Positions 42,401-50,714 of a stretch of DNA of 52,095 nucleotides are shown here, one piece after another. Location: the NCBI GenBank assembly GCA_026196775.1, contig JAPHUD010000014.1:1-52095 (forward strand), written 5' to 3'. The notes below the pieces were generated by a model. The model saw nothing but the letters and a program-made list of their open reading frames with translations, had not been told where the DNA came from and ran no database searches. Position 1 is the stretch's first letter; each line of letters opens with the position of its first letter. The position numbers and the translations under genes are program-made. Source of the stretch: Flavobacteriales bacterium (GTDB taxonomy: Bacteria; Bacteroidota; Bacteroidia; Flavobacteriales_E; Vicingaceae).

Positions 42401-45400
42401 CTAAATTTCAACAACTTCATTTGTTTTTAAATACAAAAGATAACCTTTAAAGTTAAAGTTGGCGTAAGCGGGAATTTTACGAACTAAATCCATATAGTCC
42501 TTAACTTGTTTTTTATGTTTATCTATTTTTTTACCTGTTTTATAGTCAATTACATAAACCGTTTGTTGTTTGATAACTAATCTGTCGGGCTTAAAAGACA
42601 TTTTATCTTTCTCACGAACTTCTCCAAACGGTAATAAAATAGAAGTTTCATTTTTTACTTCATCAACATCATCAAACAAAAAATGTATAGCAGGATTTCT
42701 GAATAAATTTTGCAGTTGAACCAATAACTCTTTAGATTCTTCAATAGATATAATACCTTTACTCACATACCTGTCAGTTGTTTTTTCAATATCAGCGACT
42801 GTTTTAATATCAGCTAAAATAGCATGAATGGAAGAACCGTGTTCACCAATTTGTTCCAGATTTTCAACTTCCCATACTTTTGGAGCTTGAAAGCTTATTT
42901 TTATTTTTTCTCTCCAATTGTTGTGTATAATCTTACCGAATTTATCGCTATTGCTTTGTTCATCTTGTTTTTCGGTAGTATTTTTCTTGTTAAATAATCC
43001 GAAACGGTACGTGGGTAATGCTGTTTTAATAGGAGTGAAGTTAGTACAATAGTTATAAAGAAACTGGTTGGCGGCAACTTTTTCACTCTTTTTTGGAACA
43101 TAGTCAGATAAAATATACAACCTGTCTTTTGGTCGAGTAAATGCTACATAAAGCACATTCACAAGGTCTAATATAGCTTTATTTTCTTCATTTTGATAAA
43201 TATAAGCGTATTCGGTGTTTAAAATATCTTTGTTCATTGGGAGTAGAGCGACAGGCAATTTTTCTACCGGTGTTTTTTCTATCCAAAACATTCTATTGTT
43301 GCCTCTTGCTGCATTATTGGCAAAAGGATAAATCACAATTGGAAATTCCAATCCTTTAGATTTATGAATGGTCATAATGTTTACCGCTTCAATTCCTTCG
43401 GGGATGATGATAGAAAACTTTTCACTTTTATCATTCCACCATTCAACAAAATTGTTGATAGAATTGCCTTTTTTTACGGTAAATTCATACACTTTATCTA
43501 AGAAAAACTGAATGTAAATGTTGGTTTCATCAGACAAAGAAAAATGGTTGATTAAAAATTCGGTTAACTCATAGAGTGAAAACTGGTTGATGATGTTTTT
43601 ATCTAACTCTAAATCGTTCATTTTTAAGAAAGTTGCCAATACATCTTCTTTTTTTGATGATGAAGAAATAAAGAGTTCAAAAATTGCCGCATCATTGGCT
43701 AACGAATCTGGCATTAGAGAAAGCAACGCCAATTGAATACTTTTTTCGTTAGGATAGATTAAGTACTTTAAAAAAGTAACCAAAAAGTTAACCTCTTTAG
43801 AGTTGTTTAGCAACAAGCTTTCTGAAGAAATAACATCAATATTATTATCCAGTAAAAATGAAGCTATTTCTGCCGCTTCACTATTGGCTCGTGTAAGAAT
43901 GGCAATATCGTTTAGTTGGTAACCTTCTTTTGTTAGCTGATGAATTATCTGTAAGGTTTGCTGTGCATTTAACTCTAACAATTCTTCTTTATCATCGGTT
44001 TCAAAAAAGCTTATTTCTATTCCTCCACCTGTATTTTCGGGATTAAAACCTTGGTTAAGGTCTTTATAAAGATTTTGATATTCTTCCGGCATTTGTTGGG
44101 CTACAAACTGAAAAAACTGGTTGTTAAAATCGACAATTTCGGCAGTAGAACGAAAATTATTGTTCAGGTTTTTTCTGTTGATGTTTCTATCAAAAGAAGC
44201 ATTAATTGTATGCAGTTCTTTATTTATAATGCCTGTTTTTTCTACAATTTTAGGGAATTGAATAATTTGCTCTACTTCGCCACCTCGCCACCTATAAATA
44301 GATTGTTTGGCATCTCCAACCACCATGTTAAACCTGTTGTTGGCTAAAGAATTATCTACCAACGGAATGAGATTGAACCACTGAATTACAGAAGTATCTT
44401 GAAATTCGTCAATAAGATAATGGTAATATTTTTCTCCCAAACGCTCATAAATAAACGGAATAGATTCATTGGCAATTACATGAGCAATTTTTTTATTGAA
44501 ATCGGAAAAACTAAGTACATTGTTTTCTTGTTTAATGTTTTCAATAGATTTTTCAATTTCATTAATAACTGCCAGTACAAAAATATTTTTATGGATAGAT
44601 GTGGTAATAAGGTAATCGCTGTATTTTTCTACTTTTAAATTTTCTAATCTATTGTAGAAAGAAGTAAGTTCATTAGTTATTCCATCAATGATTTGTTTTA
44701 TGTTTTCGGGAGTTTTTTTGGCATACCAATTTTGTTCGCCACTAAACATTTTAACAATAGAACTTGTTGGTGGATCATAGTTTTTGTTGGTGTGTTTGAT
44801 GAAGTATTTAGGGATATAACTTGAACTAAAATCATTATCGGCTAAGCCTTTAGATTTTATTAAGGATAAGGCTTCGTTAGCTATTTTTTCAGTTTCATCT
44901 TCAAAAGATGTAATAATGGTTTCCAACTCTTTTTTTATGAGGTAAAAATCATCAACTGATAATTCGTTAAGTTGATTGGCAAAATAGCTGCCGTTTTCCT
45001 GTAAAAGAGTTTGGGCAAAGTTTATTAAGTCTTTTTCAATATTCCAGCCGGCTTCTTCATTAGCTTTGTACACAGAAAAATCAACCATTAATTTGGTTAT
45101 TTTATCATCTTTTCCAACTTGGGCAATTAGTAAGTCAACCGCTTTTGTCAATACTTCACTTTCTTGCAGCTCAATTTCAAAATTGATGGGTAAGTGCAAA
45201 TCGTGAGCAAAAGTTCTAATGATTTTATGGGTAAATTTATCAATCGTGCTGATGGCTAAATCATTGTAATGATGAAGAATATGTCGTAAAACAACTTCGC
45301 TTTTATTAATGAGTTTTTCTTTTGTGATTCCAAGTCCGCCCTCAGCTTCACTTAGCAATAAATTCTTCATTAAAAAATTGGAAGTACCTTTTAATGGTTG

Positions 45401-45604
45401 GTCTGATGCAAAATCTTCGAGTGCCTTAATCACTCTTTCTTTCATTTCTGCGGCAGCTTTATTGGTAAAAGTTATGGCAAGAATATGTTTGTAATAAGCA
45501 GGAAATTCGGCATTTTCAGCCAATACACGTAGCAAAAATTCTTTTACTAAAGTATAAGTTTTTCCAGATCCGGCAGAAGAGTTATATAGGACTAAGTTTC
45601 TCAA
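42401..45604 (-). CDS. UvrD/Rep-type helicase with C-terminal PD-(D/E)xK nuclease (AddA/RecB-like)
   Basis: The 1067-residue protein is a superfamily I helicase-nuclease for double-strand break repair. Walker A is SSAGSGKT (residues 9-16); then ITFTNKAAAEMKER (motif Ia), YLIDEFQDTS (II), GDAKQSIYRWRGGE (III), NFRSTAEIV (IV), MTIHKSKGLEFPIVIYP (V) and LYVAFTRPKDRLYIL (VI). The C-terminus carries a RecB-type nuclease: FKPDR with Asp1007, IDYKTGK with Asp1020 and Lys1022. The start is a TTG at 45604; MRNLVLYNSSAGSGKT fits the family and no ATG precedes the P-loop. An AddB/RexB partner gene is absent from the neighbourhood. It lies 12 bases after pfkA in one operon with pfkA, a hypothetical gene and the rlmL-like gene. 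Confidence 0.92.
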   Translation of the reverse strand: MRNLVLYNSSAGSGKTYTLVKEFLLRVLAENAEFPAYYKHILAITFTNKAAAEMKERVIKALEDFASDQPLKGTSNFLMKNLLLSEAEGGLGITKEKLINKSEVVLRHILHHYNDLAISTIDKFTHKIIRTFAHDLHLPINFEIELQESEVLTKAVDLLIAQVGKDDKITKLMVDFSVYKANEEAGWNIEKDLINFAQTLLQENGSYFANQLNELSVDDFYLIKKELETIITSFEDETEKIANEALSLIKSKGLADNDFSSSYIPKYFIKHTNKNYDPPTSSIVKMFSGEQNWYAKKTPENIKQIIDGITNELTSFYNRLENLKVEKYSDYLITTSIHKNIFVLAVINEIEKSIENIKQENNVLSFSDFNKKIAHVIANESIPFIYERLGEKYYHYLIDEFQDTSVIQWFNLIPLVDNSLANNRFNMVVGDAKQSIYRWRGGEVEQIIQFPKIVEKTGIINKELHTINASFDRNINRKNLNNNFRSTAEIVDFNNQFFQFVAQQMPEEYQNLYKDLNQGFNPENTGGGIEISFFETDDKEELLELNAQQTLQIIHQLTKEGYQLNDIAILTRANSEAAEIASFLLDNNIDVISSESLLLNNSKEVNFLVTFLKYLIYPNEKSIQLALLSLMPDSLANDAAIFELFISSSSKKEDVLATFLKMNDLELDKNIINQFSLYELTEFLINHFSLSDETNIYIQFFLDKVYEFTVKKGNSINNFVEWWNDKSEKFSIIIPEGIEAVNIMTIHKSKGLEFPIVIYPFANNAARGNNRMFWIEKTPVEKLPVALLPMNKDILNTEYAYIYQNEENKAILDLVNVLYVAFTRPKDRLYILSDYVPKKSEKVAANQFLYNYCTNFTPIKTALPTYRFGLFNKKNTTEKQDEQSNSDKFGKIIHNNWREKIKISFQAPKVWEVENLEQIGEHGSSIHAILADIKTVADIEKTTDRYVSKGIISIEESKELLVQLQNLFRNPAIHFLFDDVDEVKNETSILLPFGEVREKDKMSFKPDRLVIKQQTVYVIDYKTGKKIDKHKKQVKDYMDLVRKIPAYANFNFKGYLLYLKTNEVVEI

Positions 45605-45616
45605 ATTTATAAGTTT

Positions 45617-46588
45617 TTAGCAGGATAATATTTCTGCTAAAGAAAGTAAATCGGTATTAATTTTTTGATGGTGTTTGATGGCTTTTTCAAAAGGAGTGTA
45701 GGCAATTTTATTGTTTACAACTCCTATCATAAGGTTTGTTTTACCATCCAACAAAGCATTTACAGCAGCATTTCCCATTTGGCTGGCAAGTACTCTGTCC
45801 ATAGCCGATGGACTACCACCACGTTGTATATGACCTAAAATAGTTACACGAGTATCAAATTCAGGATGATGTTCTTTTACATGTTTGGCTACTTCGTTGG
45901 CTCCTCCGGTTTCATCACCTTCTGCAACAATTACTATCATGCTGGATTTTCTACCATGTCTGTCGCTATCTAATTTTTTAAACAGTTCATTAATGTAAGA
46001 GGGAGTTTCAGGAACTAAAATTGCTTCAGCACCTACACCAATACCACTTCTAAGAGCTATAAACCCTGCATCTCTACCCATTACTTCAATAATAAATAAA
46101 CGATTATGAGAGTTAGCAGTATCTCTAATTTTATCAACTGCTTCAACTACCGTATTGAGTGCTGTGTCATAACCAATGGTGTAGTCTGTTCCAAACAAAT
46201 CATTATCTATAGTTCCGGGAATACCTACAAAAGGGATATTAAACTCACTATTAAAAATAGCTGCCCCTGTAAAAGTGCCGTCACCACCAATGGCTACAAT
46301 GCCATCTAAACCATGTTTTTGAATATTTTCAAAAGCTTTTTTTCTCCATTCATATTCATGAAATTCTTTACATCTAGCACTTTTTAGAATTGTTCCTCCT
46401 CTCTGAATAATGTTTTTTACATCTCTGGCACCAAAGGGTTCAATGTTTCCTTCAATTAATCCTTTGTAGCCTTCGTAAATTCCATAAGCCTGAATGTTGT
46501 GATAAGCACAAGTTCTTACTACAGCCCTAACTGCTGCATTCATTCCCGGAGAATCGCCACCAGAGGTAAAAACACCTATTTTTTGCAT
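45617..46588 (-). CDS. pfkA: ATP-dependent 6-phosphofructokinase
   Basis: The 323-residue glycolytic enzyme starts MQKIGVFTSGGDSPGMNAAV. The nucleotide loop GGDGTFTG has Gly104, and the catalytic segment is GTIDND with Asp128; Gly where pyrophosphate-dependent enzymes have Lys (PGTIDND) and Gly104 both indicate ATP as phosphoryl donor. The fructose-6-phosphate segment EVMGRDAGFIAL and GHIQRGGSPSAMDR are intact. It lies between a hypothetical gene (12 bases upstream) and the helicase-nuclease gene. Confidence 0.96.
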   Translation of the reverse strand: MQKIGVFTSGGDSPGMNAAVRAVVRTCAYHNIQAYGIYEGYKGLIEGNIEPFGARDVKNIIQRGGTILKSARCKEFHEYEWRKKAFENIQKHGLDGIVAIGGDGTFTGAAIFNSEFNIPFVGIPGTIDNDLFGTDYTIGYDTALNTVVEAVDKIRDTANSHNRLFIIEVMGRDAGFIALRSGIGVGAEAILVPETPSYINELFKKLDSDRHGRKSSMIVIVAEGDETGGANEVAKHVKEHHPEFDTRVTILGHIQRGGSPSAMDRVLASQMGNAAVNALLDGKTNLMIGVVNNKIAYTPFEKAIKHHQKINTDLLSLAEILSC

Positions 46589-46600
46589 GGTTTATTTTTT

Positions 46601-46990
46601 TTAGTTGGATAGTTTAGATAATTCTTGAAAACGCTGATGGCGTTCTACAGAAAAATCGCTATCGTTTTTAACAATGTAATTTATGACTTCTAAAGTACTA
46701 TTTCTTAAAGAAATATCGGTAGGTGTTAGTAAGAATTTTTGAAATAGTAATTCTTCGAGCAGTTTAAACTTGGTTAAATCGAAATCATGTTTCGTTTTAA
46801 GTGTATCAATTAATTTGTCTTTTGGGGTTTCTAAAATGTTTTTTAAATTAATTTCTAGAAAATCATTAGCAAAGTCATTAAGGGTTTCTTGAATTTTATC
46901 GGGTTCGTTGTTTTTTTTAAAAAATAGGATTTTAGCTAACATTTTAGCCATCTCATCAAAATATCGTTGAATGTAATCCTTTCTAATCAT
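46601..46990 (-). CDS. Hypothetical helical protein
   Basis: The 129-residue protein is almost wholly helical (YFDEMAKMLAKILFFKK, IQETLNDFANDFLEIN, FKLLEELLFQKFLL) with no Cys and no membrane segment. The opening IRKDYIQRYFDEMAKMLAKIL resembles small proteins of Firmicutes and Bacteroidota annotated as DUF6483, a guess I cannot check. It overlaps the rlmL-like gene by eight bases and precedes pfkA by 12, so it is in their operon. Confidence 0.72.
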   Translation of the reverse strand: MIRKDYIQRYFDEMAKMLAKILFFKKNNEPDKIQETLNDFANDFLEINLKNILETPKDKLIDTLKTKHDFDLTKFKLLEELLFQKFLLTPTDISLRNSTLEVINYIVKNDSDFSVERHQRFQELSKLSN

Positions 46991-48158
46991 TTACAGCATT
47001 TTCTGTTTTGTGTATCTTTTTTGTCCCTTGATACATTTCGTATTGAACAAATTTACATTCCAAACTTCCGTTAAACAATTTTAATTTTTTAGAAGGTCTT
47101 AGTCCTACATTTTTTAATGCTTCCATGTTAGAACTTATTATCCATGCCGACCAACCACTAAATTTTTGTTTTAGCGTATCTCCAAAATCGGTGTAAAGCG
47201 CTTCAATTCCGTCACCAATTCTCTCTCCGTAAGGTGGGTTAGAAATAATAATTCCGGGTTCGGTACTTGGCGTATAATCCTGAAAATCTGAAATTTTTAG
47301 GCTTACCTTATCCAGTAAATCAATGCTTTTAAGATTAGCTCTGCACATGCCTAATACCCTTCCGGAATTGTCTACACCAATAATTCTAGTGTTGGTAAAC
47401 TTTCTGTTGGCAATAGCTTCTTCTTTTAATTTGTTAAAAAGTTGGCTATCAAAATCTTTCCAATTAAAAAATCCAAATTCTTCTCTTTTAAGGTTGGGAG
47501 CAATGTTAAAAGCTATCATAGCAGCCTCTATAAGAATAGTTCCTGAGCCACAAAACAAATCAAGTAGAGGAGCTTTTTTATCCCATCCACTCAATAAAAT
47601 CATGCCTGCGGCTAAATCTTCCTTAATTGGTGCTTCACTACGACTTTCTCTATAACCTCTTTTAAAAAGAGCATCACCAGAGCTATCTAAACTTACTACA
47701 CAACTATTTTTTTGATTGATGTAAAGGTTAATTTTAATGTTAGGATTAAATTTTTCTACATTTGGTCTTCGGTTAAATTTTTCTCTAAATCTATCTGCAA
47801 TAGCATCTTTGGCTTTTAATGCAGGGAATTGTGAGTGATTAAATATAGTAGAAGAAACTACCGCATCAATAAAAAATGTTTGATCTACATCAAAAATGTT
47901 TTCCCATTCCATTTTTTTGATTTGGTTATACAAATCTTCACTATCTCTAATAGGGAATTGATGAATGGGAACTAATAATTTATTGACTGTTCTGAGCCAC
48001 ATATTGGCATTGTACAATAAGGCTTTATCCCCTTTAAAGGAAACACTTCTTATGCCTTTTTCAATTTGTTGAGCTCCTAATTGAGCTATTTCTTCAGCAG
48101 CAACATCTTCCAATCCGAAAGAAGTTTTAGCTACTATGGTAAACGTTTTTTCTAACAT
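46983..48158 (-). CDS. THUMP-domain RNA (guanine-N2) methyltransferase, RlmL-like
   Basis: The 391-residue protein has an N-terminal THUMP region (FGLEDVAAEEIAQLGAQQI ... WLRTVNKLLVPI) and a class I methyltransferase domain with SAM motif LLDLFCGSGTILIEAA, the DNS segment IIGVDNSGRVLG and the catalytic NPPYGERIG. This corresponds to the N-terminal half of E. coli RlmL, which makes m2G2445 in 23S rRNA; the RlmK half is absent, as is usual outside gammaproteobacteria. Length and order are normal. It is the first gene of the operon with the hypothetical, pfkA and helicase-nuclease genes. Confidence 0.93.
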   Translation of the reverse strand: MLEKTFTIVAKTSFGLEDVAAEEIAQLGAQQIEKGIRSVSFKGDKALLYNANMWLRTVNKLLVPIHQFPIRDSEDLYNQIKKMEWENIFDVDQTFFIDAVVSSTIFNHSQFPALKAKDAIADRFREKFNRRPNVEKFNPNIKINLYINQKNSCVVSLDSSGDALFKRGYRESRSEAPIKEDLAAGMILLSGWDKKAPLLDLFCGSGTILIEAAMIAFNIAPNLKREEFGFFNWKDFDSQLFNKLKEEAIANRKFTNTRIIGVDNSGRVLGMCRANLKSIDLLDKVSLKISDFQDYTPSTEPGIIISNPPYGERIGDGIEALYTDFGDTLKQKFSGWSAWIISSNMEALKNVGLRPSKKLKLFNGSLECKFVQYEMYQGTKKIHKTENAVND

Positions 48159-48162
48159 GTTA

Positions 48163-48170
48163 CAAAGATA
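48163..48170 (-). promoter_or_regulatory. Promoter -7 match abutting the rlmL-like start codon
   Basis: TATCTTTG on the minus strand ends four bases before the ATG at 48158. It would give a leaderless or very short-leader mRNA; the -33 element is not clear. Confidence 0.4.
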
Positions 48171-48299
48171 GATTTTTTATGTGGACTTATAAATGATGTT
48201 TTAAGGTCGCTTTTATAAATTATAAAAAATGGTTTTTATTCCAAACGAGATTATTATGTTTTTTAACATAGTTAAGGCTCTGTCATCAAAAAAACATAA

Positions 48300-48329
48300 A
48301 AAAAGGCTGTCAATTTTGACAGCCTTTTT
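48300..48329 (-). terminator. Intrinsic terminator after lpd
   Basis: AAAAAGGCTGTCAA/TTGACAGCCTTTTT stem of 14 bp with a two-base centre and a minus-strand T run, 21 bases past the lpd stop. Confidence 0.9.
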
Positions 48330-48350
48330 GATATTAATGAAAATCTTGTT

Positions 48351-49739
48351 TTACATGTGAATCACTTCGTCATAAGCTGCAGCTGCAGCTTCCATAACGG
48401 CTTCACTCATAGTTGGGTGAGGATGAACGGTTTTAATTAATTCGTGGCCTGTAGTTTCTAATTTTCTTACAGCTACTAATTCAGCAACCATTTCAGTTAC
48501 GTTGTAACCTATCATGTGTCCGCCCAACAATTCACCATATTTAGCATCAAAGATTAGTTTTACAAAACCATCTTTGTGTCCGGCAGCACTAGCTTTACCA
48601 GATGCTGAGAATGGAAATTTACCCACTTTAACTTCATAACCTGCTTCTTTAGCAGCTTTTTCAGTCATACCAACAGAAGCAACTTCTGGTGAGCAGTAAG
48701 TACAACCAGGAATGTTACCATAATCTAATGGTTCTACATGCATTCCTTTAATTTTTTCTACACAAATAATTCCTTCAGCAGAAGCTACGTGAGCTAGAGC
48801 AGGTCCTGGAACAACATCACCAATAGCAAAATAGCCAGGAATGTTAGTTTGGTAGTAATCGTTCACAATAATTTTATCTTTATCAGTAACAATTCCAACT
48901 TCTTCTAAACCAATATTTTCGATATTAGACTTAATTCCAACAGCAGAAAGTACGATATCACAATCTATAATTTCTTCGCCTTTTTTAGTTTTCACAGTTA
49001 CTTTACAGCCTGTTCCTTTAGTGTCAACACTTTCTACAGAAGAACTGGTCATAACTTTTAATCCAGCTTTTTTGAAAGAACGTTCTAATTGTTTAGAAAC
49101 ATCTTCATCTTCTAAAGGTACTATGTTAGGTAAGAACTCAACAATAGTTACATCAACACCCATCGCATTATAAAAGTAAGCAAACTCAGAACCGATAGCT
49201 CCAGAACCAACTACTACCATTTTTTTAGGTAATTTAGGTAAAGACATTGCTTCTCTGTATCCTATAATTTTTTTACCATCTTGAGGTAAGTTTGGTAATT
49301 CTCTTGAACGAGCTCCTGTAGCAATAATAATGTTTGTTGCAGTATATTCAGTAACTTTTTTGTCATCACCAGTTACGTCTATCTTTTTACCTGGCTTAAG
49401 CTTAGCAGTTCCTTTAATAACGTCAATTTTATTTTTCTTCATTAAGAACTGAATACCATTGCTCATTCCGTTGGCAACCTCACGACTTCGTTTAATAATA
49501 GCAGGAAAATCAGCATCAGCGCTTTTAATGTTAATACCAAAATCTGAAGCATGGTTAATGTATTCAAAGACGCTAGCACTTTTAAGAAGGGCTTTAGTAG
49601 GAATACAACCCCAGTTCAAACAAATTCCTCCTAATTCTGCTTTTTCAATAATGGCAGTTTTCATTCCCAATTGAGAAGCTCTGATAGCAGCAACATAGCC
49701 ACCCGGACCACTTCCTACTACAATTAAATCGTAACTCAT
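48351..49739 (-). CDS. lpd: Dihydrolipoyl dehydrogenase
   Basis: The 462-residue FAD-dependent oxidoreductase is the E3 subunit of 2-oxoacid dehydrogenase complexes. The FAD loop is VVGSGPGGYVAAI near residue 8-20, the redox disulphide is GGICLNWGCIPTKAL (Cys40 and Cys45), the NAD loop is VVVGSGAIGSEFA and the C-terminal catalytic pair is in HPHPTMSEAVMEA. All parts are intact. It stands alone; E1 and E2 subunits are not in the window. The terminator lies immediately downstream. Confidence 0.97.
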   Translation of the reverse strand: MSYDLIVVGSGPGGYVAAIRASQLGMKTAIIEKAELGGICLNWGCIPTKALLKSASVFEYINHASDFGINIKSADADFPAIIKRSREVANGMSNGIQFLMKKNKIDVIKGTAKLKPGKKIDVTGDDKKVTEYTATNIIIATGARSRELPNLPQDGKKIIGYREAMSLPKLPKKMVVVGSGAIGSEFAYFYNAMGVDVTIVEFLPNIVPLEDEDVSKQLERSFKKAGLKVMTSSSVESVDTKGTGCKVTVKTKKGEEIIDCDIVLSAVGIKSNIENIGLEEVGIVTDKDKIIVNDYYQTNIPGYFAIGDVVPGPALAHVASAEGIICVEKIKGMHVEPLDYGNIPGCTYCSPEVASVGMTEKAAKEAGYEVKVGKFPFSASGKASAAGHKDGFVKLIFDAKYGELLGGHMIGYNVTEMVAELVAVRKLETTGHELIKTVHPHPTMSEAVMEAAAAAYDEVIHM

Positions 49740-49847
49740 ATTTTTATTTTTTAGTTTAACTTAAATAGATTGCGAATTTAGGAAAAAGTTGATTGAAACT
49801 AAAAATAATATCCTAAATAATAAGCATGCTATTTTTGGGAATATGCT

Positions 49848-50630
49848 TTACTCTTGAGTACTTGTGTATTGGTCGAGTTGTTTTTTTAGTTCTTCTTTAG
49901 AAATCATTCCATTATGTTTCCATTTTTGTTCTCCGTTTACAAAAAGAATAAAAACAGGTACACCACTAATATCGTAAGTTTTTGCAACTTCTTTACTTTT
50001 ATCAATATCTATTCTATTAACTACAGCTTTGTTGGCATATTCGGTTTCAATTTCATCAATAACAGGAGCCATTTTTTTACATGGAGCACACCAAACGGTA
50101 TGAAAATCTACTAAAACAGGTTTGTCAGTAGTTATCATTGTTTTAAAATCGGCTAAACTAACGGTTTGAATTTTTTCATCAGTAGTATTGCTAGGAGCAG
50201 TTAATGGGTAGTTATTATTTTCCCAAGCCATTGTGCCTCCATCTAGGTTATAAACTTTGTCAAAGCCATTTTTTTGAAGTAATTGAGCTGCCTGAGAACT
50301 TCTACCACCAGATTTGCAATACACATAAATGGTTTTGTTTTTTTGCATCATGTTAATTTTGGCTTCAAAATCTTCATCATAAATATTGATGGTGCTGGCA
50401 TTAGGGATATGTCCATTAGCAACTTCTTCGGGAGTTCTAACATCTAAAACAATTCCATCTTCTTTCTCTATTAATTCTTTAAAGGTAGCAGCATCCACAT
50501 TTTTTATAAATTTTTCTGCTTGTGGGGTAGTTTGTTCAATAGGTGCTTCTTGTTTTGTGGTGTCTGTCTGACTGTTTCCGCAGCTGCTAAAAAGTACAGC
50601 TGAAATGATGATTAAACTTAGTTGTTTCAT
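49848..50630 (-). CDS. Rhodanese-thioredoxin fusion lipoprotein
   Basis: The 260-residue protein has a lipoprotein signal (LFSSC, Cys17). Residues about 40-142 are a rhodanese domain (GIVLDVRTPEEVANGHIPNA, active-site Cys105 in YVYCKSGGRSS, then the NLDGGTMAW end). Residues about 155-258 are a thioredoxin domain with the redox pair WCAPCKK at 181-185 and GVPVFILFVNG with its cis-proline. It should act in the periplasm, where it could move sulphane sulphur or reduce disulphides; the fused order lets the thioredoxin reduce the rhodanese persulphide. The gene is alone, 108 bases upstream of lpd. Confidence 0.9.
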   Translation of the reverse strand: MKQLSLIIISAVLFSSCGNSQTDTTKQEAPIEQTTPQAEKFIKNVDAATFKELIEKEDGIVLDVRTPEEVANGHIPNASTINIYDEDFEAKINMMQKNKTIYVYCKSGGRSSQAAQLLQKNGFDKVYNLDGGTMAWENNNYPLTAPSNTTDEKIQTVSLADFKTMITTDKPVLVDFHTVWCAPCKKMAPVIDEIETEYANKAVVNRIDIDKSKEVAKTYDISGVPVFILFVNGEQKWKHNGMISKEELKKQLDQYTSTQE

Positions 50631-50714
50631 ATGTTTTTATGATTTAAAAATGTTTGTACGAAATTAAAAAATATCGATAGGATTATTTTAAATGGTTTAA
50701 GATTAAATGGTAAA

